The notes under the pieces are model-generated. The model was given only the letters and a program-made list of their open reading frames with translations. It was not told where the DNA came from and did not search any database. Below, one piece after another: positions 35,774 to 44,648 of a stretch of 64,000 bases of DNA (position 1 is its first letter; every line of letters starts with the position of its first letter). The DNA lies in contig NZ_BPLZ01000007.1 of assembly GCF_019656335.1 (NCBI RefSeq), forward strand, positions 1 to 64,000, given 5' to 3'. Source of the DNA: Pseudomonas sp. NCCP-436 (GTDB taxonomy: Bacteria; Pseudomonadota; Gammaproteobacteria; Pseudomonadales; Pseudomonadaceae). Position numbers and translations under genes: made by a program.

Positions 35774-37584
35774 GGCGAAGGATCCTCCGGAGGTTGCAGG
35801 TTGATGCCGGGGCTGGTCAGGCGCATGCGCAGGGTAATCAGCGCACCACCATCCGGGTGGTTGGCCAGCCGCAGTTCACCGTCAAGCGCTCGCATCAGAC
35901 TTTCGCAAATGGCCAAGCCAAGGCCCAGACCCTGCGCGCTGGTCTTGGTGGTGAAGAAGGGCTCGCACGCGCGTGCTAGCGATTCTGCGGAAAAACCGGG
36001 GCCGTTGTCGCGCAGCAGCAGTTCGAGGTGCTCCGCGTTGCTTTGCACGCTGATCCACAGACGCCGTGGTGGTGCACGGTCGGCCAGGGCATCGAGGGCA
36101 TTGCCGAGCAGGTTGCTGAGGACCTGGCGCAGGCGGGTTTCTCCGGCCTGTACCCAGAGAGTGGCGTCGGGCAGGTCGCGGATCAGTTCGACATCCATGG
36201 CGCGGCGGCGCTTGGCCAGCAGTGCGAGGGCATCGTCCAGCGCCGGCTGCAGGGCTACCCGTTCGGGGGCGTGGCGGTCGCGGCGGGCGAAGGCACGCAG
36301 GTGTGCGATTATCGAGGCCATGCGCTCGGTCAACTCACTGATCAGTCTGAGATTGGCGCGGGCGTCGTCGTTGCGCTGGTGGTCGAGCAGCGTGCTGGCG
36401 TTTTCGGCGTAACTGCGGATGGCAGCCAGCGGCTGGTTGAGCTCGTGGCTGATGCTGGCACTCATGGTGCCGAGGGCCGAGAGTTTGCCGGCCTGCACCA
36501 GTTCGTCCTGGGCGCGTACCAGCTCCTGCTGGGCATGCTCGCGTTCCAGTACTTCCAGCTTGAGGCGGCTGTTGAGCAGTTCCAGATCGTGAGTACGCTC
36601 GGTTACGCGCTGTTCCAGTTCGGCCTTGGCACGGCTGTCGAGGGCGATGCGCTCGAGGTAGTGGCGGCGCCGCTGCATCAGCAGACCGAGCAGCAACAGT
36701 AGTACCAAGAGGGCGGCAGCGCCTACTGCTACGGCGCTGCGCACCGGGCGGTCAATAAGTAGGCGTGGGGCGAGGATGCTGACAGTCCAGCCGGTTTCCT
36801 CCAGTGCCCGGCTTTGTGTCAGCCAGTCGTCGGGCGAGAGTCTGAGGCTTGGTGGTGTCTGAGTAGGGTAGGGCTGGTTGGCGGCGATGGCGGCGCGTTC
36901 TACAGCGTCCAGGGGGCGACTGGCGTGGAAGCGCCACTCCGGACGTGAGGTAAGGATCACCACGCCATTGGTGTCGGTGACCAGCAGCTGCTCCGGGGTA
37001 TTGCCCCAGAGCGTTTCGGTGTGGTCGAGATCCACCTTGACCACCAGTGCGCCGATGTTGCGTTCGTTCTCGCGCACTGGGTAGCCGAAGTAATAGCCAC
37101 GCTTGCCGGAGGTGGTGCCGAGGCCGAAAAAGCGCCCCAGGCGGCCAGCCAGAGCTTCACGGAAATAAGGGCGGAAGGCGAAGTTGCCGGCGACGAAACT
37201 GTCGGGCTTGTCCCAGTTCGAAGCGGCCAGGGTCAGGCCCTCGGGGTTCATCAGGTAGATCACGTCGGCGCCGGTTTGCTCTCGTACGCGCGCCAGCAGG
37301 TGATTGGCGCGCTCGATAATCAGATCGTCGGCCGGTGCGTAGAGGGCGGCGCGCAGTCCGGGCAGGTCGCCGAGAATTTGTGGCAGTACCTCATAGCGGC
37401 GCAGGGTGCCGAGCAGGTTGGCCACGTACAGGTCGAGGGTTTGCCGGTTCTGTTCCAGCAGCACCTCGCGGTAGTAGCGCTCGGCCAGGAAGTGCACTGG
37501 CCAGAGCAGGGGCGCCAGCAGCAGGGCCAGCAGCAGCAGGCTGCGCCAGCGGGGACTGTGTGGGGAAACGGGCGTCGTGCTCAT
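35770..37584 (-). CDS. dctB: C4-dicarboxylate sensor histidine kinase DctB
   Basis: This kinase of about 604 residues has two membrane segments flanking a periplasmic double-Cache-type sensor (about 45-290), then a coiled coil and a HisKA/HATPase core. The phospho-His lies near residue 380 in SASISHELNQPLAAIRSYAEN. Later motifs are NLLGNALDAL, DNGPGF and GLGLGLAI. It senses dicarboxylates and phosphorylates DctD. The start is uncertain: ATG 37584 is used, with in-frame ATG 37596 and GTG 37620 as alternatives, none with a strong ribosome site. Confidence 0.9.
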   Translation of the reverse strand: MSTTPVSPHSPRWRSLLLLALLLAPLLWPVHFLAERYYREVLLEQNRQTLDLYVANLLGTLRRYEVLPQILGDLPGLRAALYAPADDLIIERANHLLARVREQTGADVIYLMNPEGLTLAASNWDKPDSFVAGNFAFRPYFREALAGRLGRFFGLGTTSGKRGYYFGYPVRENERNIGALVVKVDLDHTETLWGNTPEQLLVTDTNGVVILTSRPEWRFHASRPLDAVERAAIAANQPYPTQTPPSLRLSPDDWLTQSRALEETGWTVSILAPRLLIDRPVRSAVAVGAAALLVLLLLLGLLMQRRRHYLERIALDSRAKAELEQRVTERTHDLELLNSRLKLEVLEREHAQQELVRAQDELVQAGKLSALGTMSASISHELNQPLAAIRSYAENASTLLDHQRNDDARANLRLISELTERMASIIAHLRAFARRDRHAPERVALQPALDDALALLAKRRRAMDVELIRDLPDATLWVQAGETRLRQVLSNLLGNALDALADRAPPRRLWISVQSNAEHLELLLRDNGPGFSAESLARACEPFFTTKTSAQGLGLGLAICESLMRALDGELRLANHPDGGALITLRMRLTSPGINLQPPEDPSP

Positions 37585-37668
37585 GGAAAGCCGCATCGGA
37601 ATGACCGCGTCATTATGCACTTTCCGTCCGCAGGCGCGTTCCCTGCGGCGCGATTTTCCGCTGCGGCG

Positions 37669-38523
37669 CTAGCCGAGGCAGGCGTCCAGTGCCTCTTCCC
37701 AGTGCGGCAGGCGCAGATTCCAGTCGTGTGCCAAGCAGCGGCCATCCAGCCGCGAGTTGAGTGGCCGGCGGGCCGGTGTGGGGTAATCACTGCTAGGAAT
37801 TGGCAGGATCTCCGCGCAAGGCCGGCCGGCAGCGCGCAGGCGCTCGCCGATGGCCCGGGCAAAGCCGAACCAACTGGTTTCGCCGTGACAGGTCAGGTGA
37901 TAAAGGCCGCTGCGGCGGTTACCCTGTTGCCATGCCGTGATTAGTTCTGTGCTGGCCTGGGCGATGCTGCCGGCCCAGGTCGGTGCGCCGATCTGGTCGT
38001 CAACCACGCGCACCTGCTCGCGCTCCTGCAGCAGTCGTTGCATGGTCAGCAGAAAGTTGTGGCCGTGACGGGCGTAGACCCAGCTGGTTCGCAGGATCAG
38101 GTGCTCACAGCCGCTGCTGGCGATGGCGCGTTCGCCGGCCAGCTTGCTGGCACCATAGATGTTCAGAGGGTTTGGAGTGTCGCTTTCCAGGTACGGGGCT
38201 GGCTTGTGGCCGTCGAACACGTAGTCGGTCGAATAGTGGATCAGCGCAATACCCAATTCGGCGCAGGCCGCCGCCATGACGGCGGGAGCTTCAGCATTGA
38301 TGGCAAAGGCCAGTTGTGCCTCCTGCTCAGCCCGGTCGACAGCCGTGTAGGCAGCGGCGTTGATCAGCAGATCCGGGCGTTCGCGGACAATCAACGGGCG
38401 CAGGCTGTCTGGTCGGGCCAGATCGAATGTCGACCTCTCCGGGCAGATCAGTTCATGCCCGCGCAAGGCCCGCTGCAGTTCACGTCCGACCTGTCCGCTG
38501 TGCCCAAAGAGGAGAATCCTCAT
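37669..38523 (-). CDS. rmlD: dTDP-4-dehydrorhamnose reductase RmlD
   Basis: This is a 284-residue extended short-chain dehydrogenase. The NAD(P) fold GHSGQVGRELQRAL lies at the N-terminus; the catalytic region has STDYVFDG and YGASKLAGE (YxxxK). It performs the last step to dTDP-L-rhamnose. It is the last gene of the rml unit, and its start overlaps the rmlC stop as ATGA. The order B-A-C-D differs from the B-D-A-C order I recall in P. aeruginosa. Confidence 0.94.
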   Translation of the reverse strand: MRILLFGHSGQVGRELQRALRGHELICPERSTFDLARPDSLRPLIVRERPDLLINAAAYTAVDRAEQEAQLAFAINAEAPAVMAAACAELGIALIHYSTDYVFDGHKPAPYLESDTPNPLNIYGASKLAGERAIASSGCEHLILRTSWVYARHGHNFLLTMQRLLQEREQVRVVDDQIGAPTWAGSIAQASTELITAWQQGNRRSGLYHLTCHGETSWFGFARAIGERLRAAGRPCAEILPIPSSDYPTPARRPLNSRLDGRCLAHDWNLRLPHWEEALDACLG

Positions 38524-39068
38524 GCATAGGTCTCGGCATCGGCCAGCGGCAGGCCGAGCCGATCCTTGGCCGACAACTGCGGTGTCAGGCCGGCCAGCGG
38601 CCAGTCGATGGCCAGTTGCGGATCATCCCAGCGGATGCAGCGTTCATGCTCGGGGGCATAGTAGTCAGTGGTTTTGTAGAGGAATTCGGCATGTTCGCTG
38701 AGCACCAGGAAACCATGGGCAAATCCTTCCGGAATCCAGACCTGACGACGATTCTCCGCTGACAGATGCACGCCCACCCAGCGGCCGTAACCGGGTGAGC
38801 TGCGACGTAGATCCACGGCTACGTCGAAGACCTCGCCGGTCACTACGCGTACCAGCTTGCCCTGCGGCTGTTGCAGCTGGTAGTGCAGGCCGCGCAGCAC
38901 GCCGCGACTGGAGCGGGAGTGGTTATCCTGAACGAACTCACGGCTCAGGCCGGTGGCTTCGCTGAAGCGCCGGGCGTTGAAGCTCTCGAAGAGAAAGCCG
39001 CGCTCGTCGCCGAACACCTGAGGTTCGAGTATCAGGACATCGGGCAGTTCTGTGGGCAGCACCTTCAT
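38520..39068 (-). CDS. rmlC: dTDP-4-dehydrorhamnose 3,5-epimerase RmlC
   Basis: This is a 182-residue cupin-fold epimerase of standard length. RmlC motifs are [33 protein letters not shown] with the active-site His, and [14 protein letters not shown]. It acts between RmlB and RmlD. It overlaps both neighbouring genes by 4 bases, so expression is tightly coupled. Confidence 0.95.
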   Translation of the reverse strand: MKVLPTELPDVLILEPQVFGDERGFLFESFNARRFSEATGLSREFVQDNHSRSSRGVLRGLHYQLQQPQGKLVRVVTGEVFDVAVDLRRSSPGYGRWVGVHLSAENRRQVWIPEGFAHGFLVLSEHAEFLYKTTDYYAPEHERCIRWDDPQLAIDWPLAGLTPQLSAKDRLGLPLADAETYA

Positions 39069-39937
39069 AGGGGTTCCTCTGCCAGATTGTACAGGTACTG
39101 GCCGTAGCCAGTCTTGCCCAGTGCCCGGGCCTGTTCAAGCAGGCGCGTGCGATCGATCCAGCCTTGCTGGTAGGCGATCTCCTCCAGACAGGCGACCTTC
39201 AGTCCCTGGCGCTTCTCGATCATCTGCACGTACTGCGAGGCGTCGATCAGGCTGTCGTGAGTGCCGGTATCGAGCCAGGCGAAGCCGCGGCCGAAGCGCT
39301 CCACGCGCAGGTCGCCACGGGCCAGGTAGGCGTTGTTGACGTCGGTGATCTCCAGTTCACCACGGGCCGAGGGCTTCACCGAGCGGGCGATCTCGACCAC
39401 GTCATTGTCGTAGAAATAAAGTCCGGTCACGGCAAAGCTGGACTTAGGCTTGCTTGGTTTTTCCTCGATCGACAGCGCGTTGCCGTCCGCGTCGAATTCG
39501 ACCACGCCAAAGCGCTCCGGATCGTTGACCCAGTAACCGAAGATGGTGGCGCCGGAAGTCTGGCGGGCAGCTCGCAGCAGCTTCTCGGTGAAGTGCTGGC
39601 CGTGGAAGATGTTGTCGCCGAGGATCAGGCAGACCGGATCGCTGCCGATGAACTGCTCTCCGATCAGAAAAGCCTGAGCCAGCCCGTCGGGCGAGGGCTG
39701 CTCGGCATACTGCAGATCCAGGCCGAACTGACTGCCATCACCGAGCATCTTGCGGAAGTTGGGCAGATCTTGCGGGGTGGAGATGACCAGGATCTCGCGA
39801 ATGCCGGCCAGCATCAGCACCGAGAGCGGGTAGTAGATCATCGGCTTGTCGTAGATCGGCAGCAACTGCTTGGATATGCCGAGAGTGATCGGGTGTAGCC
39901 GGGTGCCGGAACCGCCGGCGAGGATGATGCCTTTCAT
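39065..39937 (-). CDS. rmlA: Glucose-1-phosphate thymidylyltransferase RmlA
   Basis: This is a 290-residue nucleotidyltransferase. The N-terminal signature is [17 protein letters not shown], followed by [14 protein letters not shown] and [11 protein letters not shown]. It makes dTDP-glucose from glucose-1-phosphate and dTTP, the first step to dTDP-rhamnose, and is normally feedback-inhibited by the product. It starts 9 bases after rmlB and overlaps rmlC. Confidence 0.96.
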   Translation of the reverse strand: MKGIILAGGSGTRLHPITLGISKQLLPIYDKPMIYYPLSVLMLAGIREILVISTPQDLPNFRKMLGDGSQFGLDLQYAEQPSPDGLAQAFLIGEQFIGSDPVCLILGDNIFHGQHFTEKLLRAARQTSGATIFGYWVNDPERFGVVEFDADGNALSIEEKPSKPKSSFAVTGLYFYDNDVVEIARSVKPSARGELEITDVNNAYLARGDLRVERFGRGFAWLDTGTHDSLIDASQYVQMIEKRQGLKVACLEEIAYQQGWIDRTRLLEQARALGKTGYGQYLYNLAEEPL

Positions 39938-39946
39938 TGCTATTCC

Positions 39947-41011
39947 TTACAGTGGTGCGCCAAGCCGCTGGCCCTGATAGCTGCCATCCTGCACGCGGCG
40001 ACACCAGTCGAGGTTGTCCAGATACCACTGCACGGTCTTGCGCAGACCGCTGGCGAAGGTTTCCTGCGGTGCCCAGCCCAGTTCACGCTCGATCTTGCTG
40101 GCATCTATGGCATAGCGCAGGTCATGACCGGGGCGATCGCGCACATGGGTGATCAGATCCTGGTAGCGGCTTACTCCTGCCGGTTTGTGCGGTGCCAGCT
40201 CTTCCAGCAAATCGCAGATGGCATGCACCACGTCGATGTTCCGCTGCTCGTTGTGTCCGCCGATATTGTAGGTCTCGCCAGGCTGGCCGTGCTCCAGTAC
40301 GCGAATCAGGGCGCGGGCATGATCCTCCACATACAGCCAGTCACGTATCTGCAGGCCATCTCCGTACACAGGCAGTGGTCGGCCCTCCAGAGCGCTGAGG
40401 ATCATCAGCGGAATGAGCTTTTCCGGGAAGTGGTAGGGGCCGTAGTTGTTCGAGCAGTTGGTGACCAGCACGGGCAGACCGTAAGTGCGGTGCCAGGCGC
40501 GTACCAGGTGATCGGACGCGGCTTTACTTGCCGAGTAGGGGGAGCTGGGAGCGTAAGGCGTGCTCTCAGTGAACAGTGCCTGGCTTGCGTGCAGGTCGCC
40601 ATACACCTCATCGGTGGATATGTGATGAAAGCGAAATGCGGTCTTGCGTGCAGGCTCCAGATTCAGCCAGTAGCGACGCACGCAGTCCAGCAGGCTATAG
40701 GTGCCGACGATGTTGGTCTGGATAAAGGCTGCCGGGCCGTCGATGGAGCGGTCGACATGGGACTCGGCTGCCAAGTGCATGATGGCATCGGGCTGGAAGC
40801 GCTCCAGGACCTGGGTTACGCAGTCGCTATCGACAATGTCGGCGTGGACAAACTGGTAGTGCGGGCTGTCAGCGACTGGTTGGAGCGACTCCAGGTTGCC
40901 GGCATAGGTCAGTTTGTCGAGGTTGAGTACCTCGTGCCTGCTGTGGCGGATCAGGTGACGAATCAGTGCCGAGCCGATAAAGCCGGCTCCCCCGGTGATC
41001 AGTATGCGCAT
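39947..41011 (-). CDS. rmlB: dTDP-glucose 4,6-dehydratase RmlB
   Basis: This is a 354-residue extended SDR enzyme. It has the NAD fold [15 protein letters not shown], the catalytic TDEVYGD and YSASKAASD (YxxxK), and [13 protein letters not shown]. It converts dTDP-glucose to the 4-keto-6-deoxy sugar. It is the first gene of the rml operon and is divergent from the cellulose operon across 343 bases. Confidence 0.96.
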   Translation of the reverse strand: MRILITGGAGFIGSALIRHLIRHSRHEVLNLDKLTYAGNLESLQPVADSPHYQFVHADIVDSDCVTQVLERFQPDAIMHLAAESHVDRSIDGPAAFIQTNIVGTYSLLDCVRRYWLNLEPARKTAFRFHHISTDEVYGDLHASQALFTESTPYAPSSPYSASKAASDHLVRAWHRTYGLPVLVTNCSNNYGPYHFPEKLIPLMILSALEGRPLPVYGDGLQIRDWLYVEDHARALIRVLEHGQPGETYNIGGHNEQRNIDVVHAICDLLEELAPHKPAGVSRYQDLITHVRDRPGHDLRYAIDASKIERELGWAPQETFASGLRKTVQWYLDNLDWCRRVQDGSYQGQRLGAPL

Positions 41012-41354
41012 GCCTTGTATTCCGCTAGTGGCGTCGTCCAGGAAGACTCATATATGAAGCACTCGTGATATGGAGTCCGAAATGATAGTTGCGCCGAGCG
41101 CAATCACCGTGCTGGCGCAGCAGGATGGCTATTTCAACTTCAGCCTATTTATTTCCAGAGAAGATATCTATTTCAGTTTGATGGCTTTCGTTGAGAAGAA
41201 AGTTGGGTTAGTGGCATCAAAGGTATCATCTTGACATCATTGGGACTGTGCTTGACATATTGACACATGTATAATTCTAAGGCGCATTTTGACTTTATTT
41301 TGACGCTTTAAAATTGACTGCTCAGTCCGTGAGCCTAACACCAGTAGCTGAACT
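41012..41354. promoter_or_regulatory. Divergent control region of rmlBACD and the cellulose operon
   Basis: This 343-bp gene-free, AT-rich region separates rmlB (minus) and bcsQ (plus). The bcsQ-proximal part holds six TTGAC motifs and a TATAAT at 41270-41275 that could be a -10 box, though no TTGACA lies at the ideal distance from it. I cannot place the rmlB promoter. Confidence 0.6.
41231..41318 (+). promoter_or_regulatory. Array of six direct TTGAC motifs upstream of bcsQ
   Basis: TTGAC occurs in the same orientation at 41231, 41252, 41260, 41289, 41300 and 41314, within 88 bases. The last is AAAATTGAC, which fits the right half of the FleQ box as I recall it (GTCaNTAAAtTGAC). FleQ controls cellulose genes in other pseudomonads in response to c-di-GMP, so a FleQ-binding array is the leading idea. 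Confidence 0.55.
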
Positions 41355-42491
41355 ATGAGTGTATCGAGTGATATCAGTGGTCTGTTCAAATGGTTTGGCG
41401 GTCGTCCTGAGCGCTATCAGGAGATGACTCACGATGACCTGCATTTTGCGGCCGATACGCCAGCCGGGAATCAGGTAGCTGAGCGCGAAAGCACGGATGA
41501 CGGTCAACAGGATGCCCAGCCTCACGATGCGCCTGGCGCTGCTCCGGTCGCTCGTGAACGTGGCGAGCGGGTTGAAGTCGCGCCGACCGCTGCACGCACT
41601 GGCGATGAGGGTGTGTGGTCGCTGGCCGGCCTGCAGGGGCTGTTAAGCCGACTCAGTGGTGAATCCATCAGTCCCGCTAGCGAGCATGAGGCAGTGCCGA
41701 CACTGGATCATGTACATGTGGTGGCGATTGTCTCGGCCAAGGGTGGCGTCGGCAAGACGACGCTGTCGGCAAACCTGGCGGTGGCTCTGCAGCAGGCTGG
41801 ACGCACTGTCGTGACGCTGGATCTGGATCCACAGAACGGTCTGCGTCATCACTTCAAGCCGGCTGCCGAGGCTGCTGCGCAGTCGGGCAATGGCATCGCG
41901 CTGGCTGAAGACTGGCGCGATTGCGCCATGCCCAGCGATAGTGGCGTGCTGGTGTTGCCCTATGGCGAAGTCGACGATGTTCAGCAGCAGTCCTTCGAGG
42001 AGCATCTGGCGGTGAACCCGGAGTGGCTTAAGCAGCGTCTGGCCGCTCTGCGTCTGGAGGAGGGCAGTGTGATCCTGGTGGACACACCTCCTGGCTCATC
42101 CGTATACCTGCGCCAGCTTCTCTCGTTTGCCAATGCCGCATTGGTGGTCAGCATGGCTGACGCAGCGTCCTACACCGCGCTGCCGCAGATCGACCGGCTG
42201 ATCAAAACCTATGCTGGAAACCGAAAGGGCTTTGTCGGCACTTCCTATCTGATCAATCAGGTTGACAGCTCCCGGGCTTTGAGCCGCGATATTGCCCGTG
42301 TGCTTCACGAACTGCTTGGCTCGCAGATCCTTGGTGTGGTGCATCACGATCCGGCGATCGGTGATGCTCTGGCCTACAACCGTAACGTACTGGAGTATGA
42401 CCCGCAGGGACGCGGCACTGGCGATATCCTCGAGAACGCCAATGCGCTGATTGCCCGTCTGGTCAACGCACCCGCTGCGTGCGCCCGCTAG
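41355..42491 (+). CDS. bcsQ: BcsQ/WssA-type ParA-family ATPase with BcsP-like N-terminus
   Basis: This is a 378-residue protein. The C-terminal two-thirds is a MinD/ParA ATPase with deviant Walker A SAKGGVGKTT near residue 128 and VDTPPG. The first 25 residues (SDISGLFKWFGGRPERYQEM) resemble the start of BcsP-type cellulose accessory proteins, followed by a low-complexity linker to about 115. BcsQ-type proteins localise the cellulose synthase at the pole. It opens the operon, just before bcsA. Confidence 0.88.
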   Translation: MSVSSDISGLFKWFGGRPERYQEMTHDDLHFAADTPAGNQVAERESTDDGQQDAQPHDAPGAAPVARERGERVEVAPTAARTGDEGVWSLAGLQGLLSRLSGESISPASEHEAVPTLDHVHVVAIVSAKGGVGKTTLSANLAVALQQAGRTVVTLDLDPQNGLRHHFKPAAEAAAQSGNGIALAEDWRDCAMPSDSGVLVLPYGEVDDVQQQSFEEHLAVNPEWLKQRLAALRLEEGSVILVDTPPGSSVYLRQLLSFANAALVVSMADAASYTALPQIDRLIKTYAGNRKGFVGTSYLINQVDSSRALSRDIARVLHELLGSQILGVVHHDPAIGDALAYNRNVLEYDPQGRGTGDILENANALIARLVNAPAACAR

Positions 42492-42512
42492 ATGAGGCCT
42501 AAGGGGGGCATA

Positions 42513-44648
42513 GTGCCGGACTTGCTGGCGAACCGCTGGTGTTCCGCGATCCTCGGGCTGCTCGCTGTTGCCCTGCTGCTGATGGTAGTGGCGGCACCGC
42601 TTGAGCTCGAGGCGCAGATGATTTTCTGCGCTTTGTGTCTGTGCGCCACGCTGATATTGCGGCGCCGGGCCGGACGTCTGGCGATTCTGGCACTGATCGT
42701 CATGTCCGTGATTGCCTCGCTGCGCTACATGTACTGGCGGCTGACTTCCTCGCTTGGCTTCGAAAGTCTCCTGGACATGGCCTTCGGCTATGGTCTGGTC
42801 GCTGCCGAACTGTATGCTTTGCTGGTTCTGCTGCTTGGTTACGTGCAAACGGCCTGGCCATTGCAACGCAGACCTTATCCGCTACCCGAAGACCCCCGGC
42901 AGTGGCCAAGCGTCGATCTCTACATTCCCACCTACAACGAGCCGCTGGACATCATCCGCCTGACCGTGCTGGCGGCTCAGGCCATCGACTGGCCGCGCGA
43001 CAAACTCAACATCTATGTGCTTGATGATGGCCGCCGGGATGAATTCCGGCGGTTCTGTCAGCAGGCCGGGGTAGGCTACATCACCCGTAACGACAACAAG
43101 CATGCCAAGGCCGGCAATCTCAACAATGCGCTGAAGATAACCAGGGGCGAGTACATCGCCATCTTTGACGCCGACCACGTACCGACCCGCTCCTTTCTGC
43201 AATTGGGCATGGGCTGGTTCCTCAAGGATCCGAAGCTGGCGCTGTTGCAAACGCCGCACTTCTTTTTCTCTCCGGATCCGTTCGAGAAAAACCTCAATAC
43301 CTTTCGCAGCGTGCCCAACGAGGGCGAGCTGTTCTACGGCCTGGTACAAGACGGTAACGACCTGTGGAACGCTACCTTCTTCTGCGGTTCCTGCGCGATT
43401 ATCCGTCGCGCTCCGCTGGAAGAGGTCGGCGGTATCGCTGTGGAGACCGTGACCGAGGATGCGCATACCGCGCTGAAGCTCAACCGTCGCGGTTACAACA
43501 CTGCCTACCTGGCGTTGCCGCAGGCCGCCGGACTGGCCACCGAGAGTCTTTCCGGGCATATCGGCCAGCGCATTCGCTGGGCCCGCGGCATGGCACAGAT
43601 CTTCCGGACAGACAACCCGCTGCTGGGGCGCGGTCTGTCGTTCGGTCAGCGGCTCTGCTACCTCAATGCCATGTTGCACTTCTTCTACGGGCTGCCGAGG
43701 CTGGTGTTTCTCACTGCCCCGCTGGCCTACCTGGTATTCGGTGCGCAGATTTTCCAGGCCCAGGCGATGCTGATCGTCGCTTATGCATTGCCGCATATCC
43801 TGATCGCCAGCCTGACCAACTCCACTATCCAGGGGCGTTTTCGCCACTCGTTCTGGAACGAAGTCTACGAGACGGTACTGGCCTGGTACATCATGCCCCC
43901 GGTGTTGCTGGCGATGATCAACCCGAAGCTGGGCAAGTTCAACGTGACGGCCAAGGGCGGGCGCATCGACAAAGGCTACTTCGACTGGAAGATGGCGCGG
44001 CCCTATATCGTAGTGCTGGTGCTTAATCTGCTCGGCACTCTGATCGGCCTGTGGCGGCTGGCATTCGATGGTGATGCCGATAGCACGACTGTGCTGATCA
44101 ATCTGAGCTGGACGCTGTATAACCTGATCATTTGTTCGGCTGCCGTGGCGGTGGCCAGTGAGACGCGGCAGATTCGTGCCGAGCCGCGGGTGTTTGCCCA
44201 TTTGCCGGTGACCCTGCATTTTCCTGACGGCTCCAGCGTCGATTGTGAAACCAACGACTTCTCTCAGCGCGGCATGGGGGTTCGGTTGCCGGAAGGACTG
44301 GCCGTTGCTCACGGTCAGACATTAAGGGTCTCGCTCAACCGCGGTCGTGAGGCGTGCACCTTGCCGGCACGAGTGGTGTTCAGCAAGGACAGCACGCTGG
44401 GTCTGAATTTCATCAATCTTGACCTGCGGCAGCAGTTCGAGCTGACACGTATGACATTTTCTCGCGCTGATACCTGGGCTTCCACCTGGGGGCAGGGGAG
44501 TGTCGACACTCCTCTGGGCTCACTGGCGGAAGTCAGCACTATCGGCTGGCGAGGTATCCGTCAGTTGGCAAGCGCCACGTTCGACGAGTTGCGACGTCTG
44601 GCACGCGCTACCACTGACCTGGAAAGCACACAACCGAGGAAAACATGA
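42513..44648 (+). CDS. bcsA: Cellulose synthase catalytic subunit BcsA (WssB) with PilZ domain
   Basis: This family-2 glycosyltransferase has N-terminal membrane segments, then the catalytic motifs DDG (near 170), DADH (near 218), TED (near 312) and QRIRW (near 350), more membrane segments, and a C-terminal PilZ domain (about 548-640: RAEPR, NDFSQRG) that binds c-di-GMP. It polymerises UDP-glucose. GTG 42513 is preferred because AAGGGG sits 6 bases upstream; ATG 42492 directly after the bcsQ stop lacks a ribosome site. The stop overlaps bcsB as ATGA. Confidence 0.95.
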   Translation: MPDLLANRWCSAILGLLAVALLLMVVAAPLELEAQMIFCALCLCATLILRRRAGRLAILALIVMSVIASLRYMYWRLTSSLGFESLLDMAFGYGLVAAELYALLVLLLGYVQTAWPLQRRPYPLPEDPRQWPSVDLYIPTYNEPLDIIRLTVLAAQAIDWPRDKLNIYVLDDGRRDEFRRFCQQAGVGYITRNDNKHAKAGNLNNALKITRGEYIAIFDADHVPTRSFLQLGMGWFLKDPKLALLQTPHFFFSPDPFEKNLNTFRSVPNEGELFYGLVQDGNDLWNATFFCGSCAIIRRAPLEEVGGIAVETVTEDAHTALKLNRRGYNTAYLALPQAAGLATESLSGHIGQRIRWARGMAQIFRTDNPLLGRGLSFGQRLCYLNAMLHFFYGLPRLVFLTAPLAYLVFGAQIFQAQAMLIVAYALPHILIASLTNSTIQGRFRHSFWNEVYETVLAWYIMPPVLLAMINPKLGKFNVTAKGGRIDKGYFDWKMARPYIVVLVLNLLGTLIGLWRLAFDGDADSTTVLINLSWTLYNLIICSAAVAVASETRQIRAEPRVFAHLPVTLHFPDGSSVDCETNDFSQRGMGVRLPEGLAVAHGQTLRVSLNRGREACTLPARVVFSKDSTLGLNFINLDLRQQFELTRMTFSRADTWASTWGQGSVDTPLGSLAEVSTIGWRGIRQLASATFDELRRLARATTDLESTQPRKT

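Noticed and set aside
41252..41275. TTGACA and TATAAT as a single sigma-70 promoter for bcsQ
   Set aside because: The spacing is only 12 bases, too short for a standard promoter, so the TTGACA is better counted among the TTGAC repeats.
42882..44312. Minus-strand frame of 476 codons opposite bcsA
   Set aside because: It lies inside a catalytic glycosyltransferase gene and has no domain or ribosome site.
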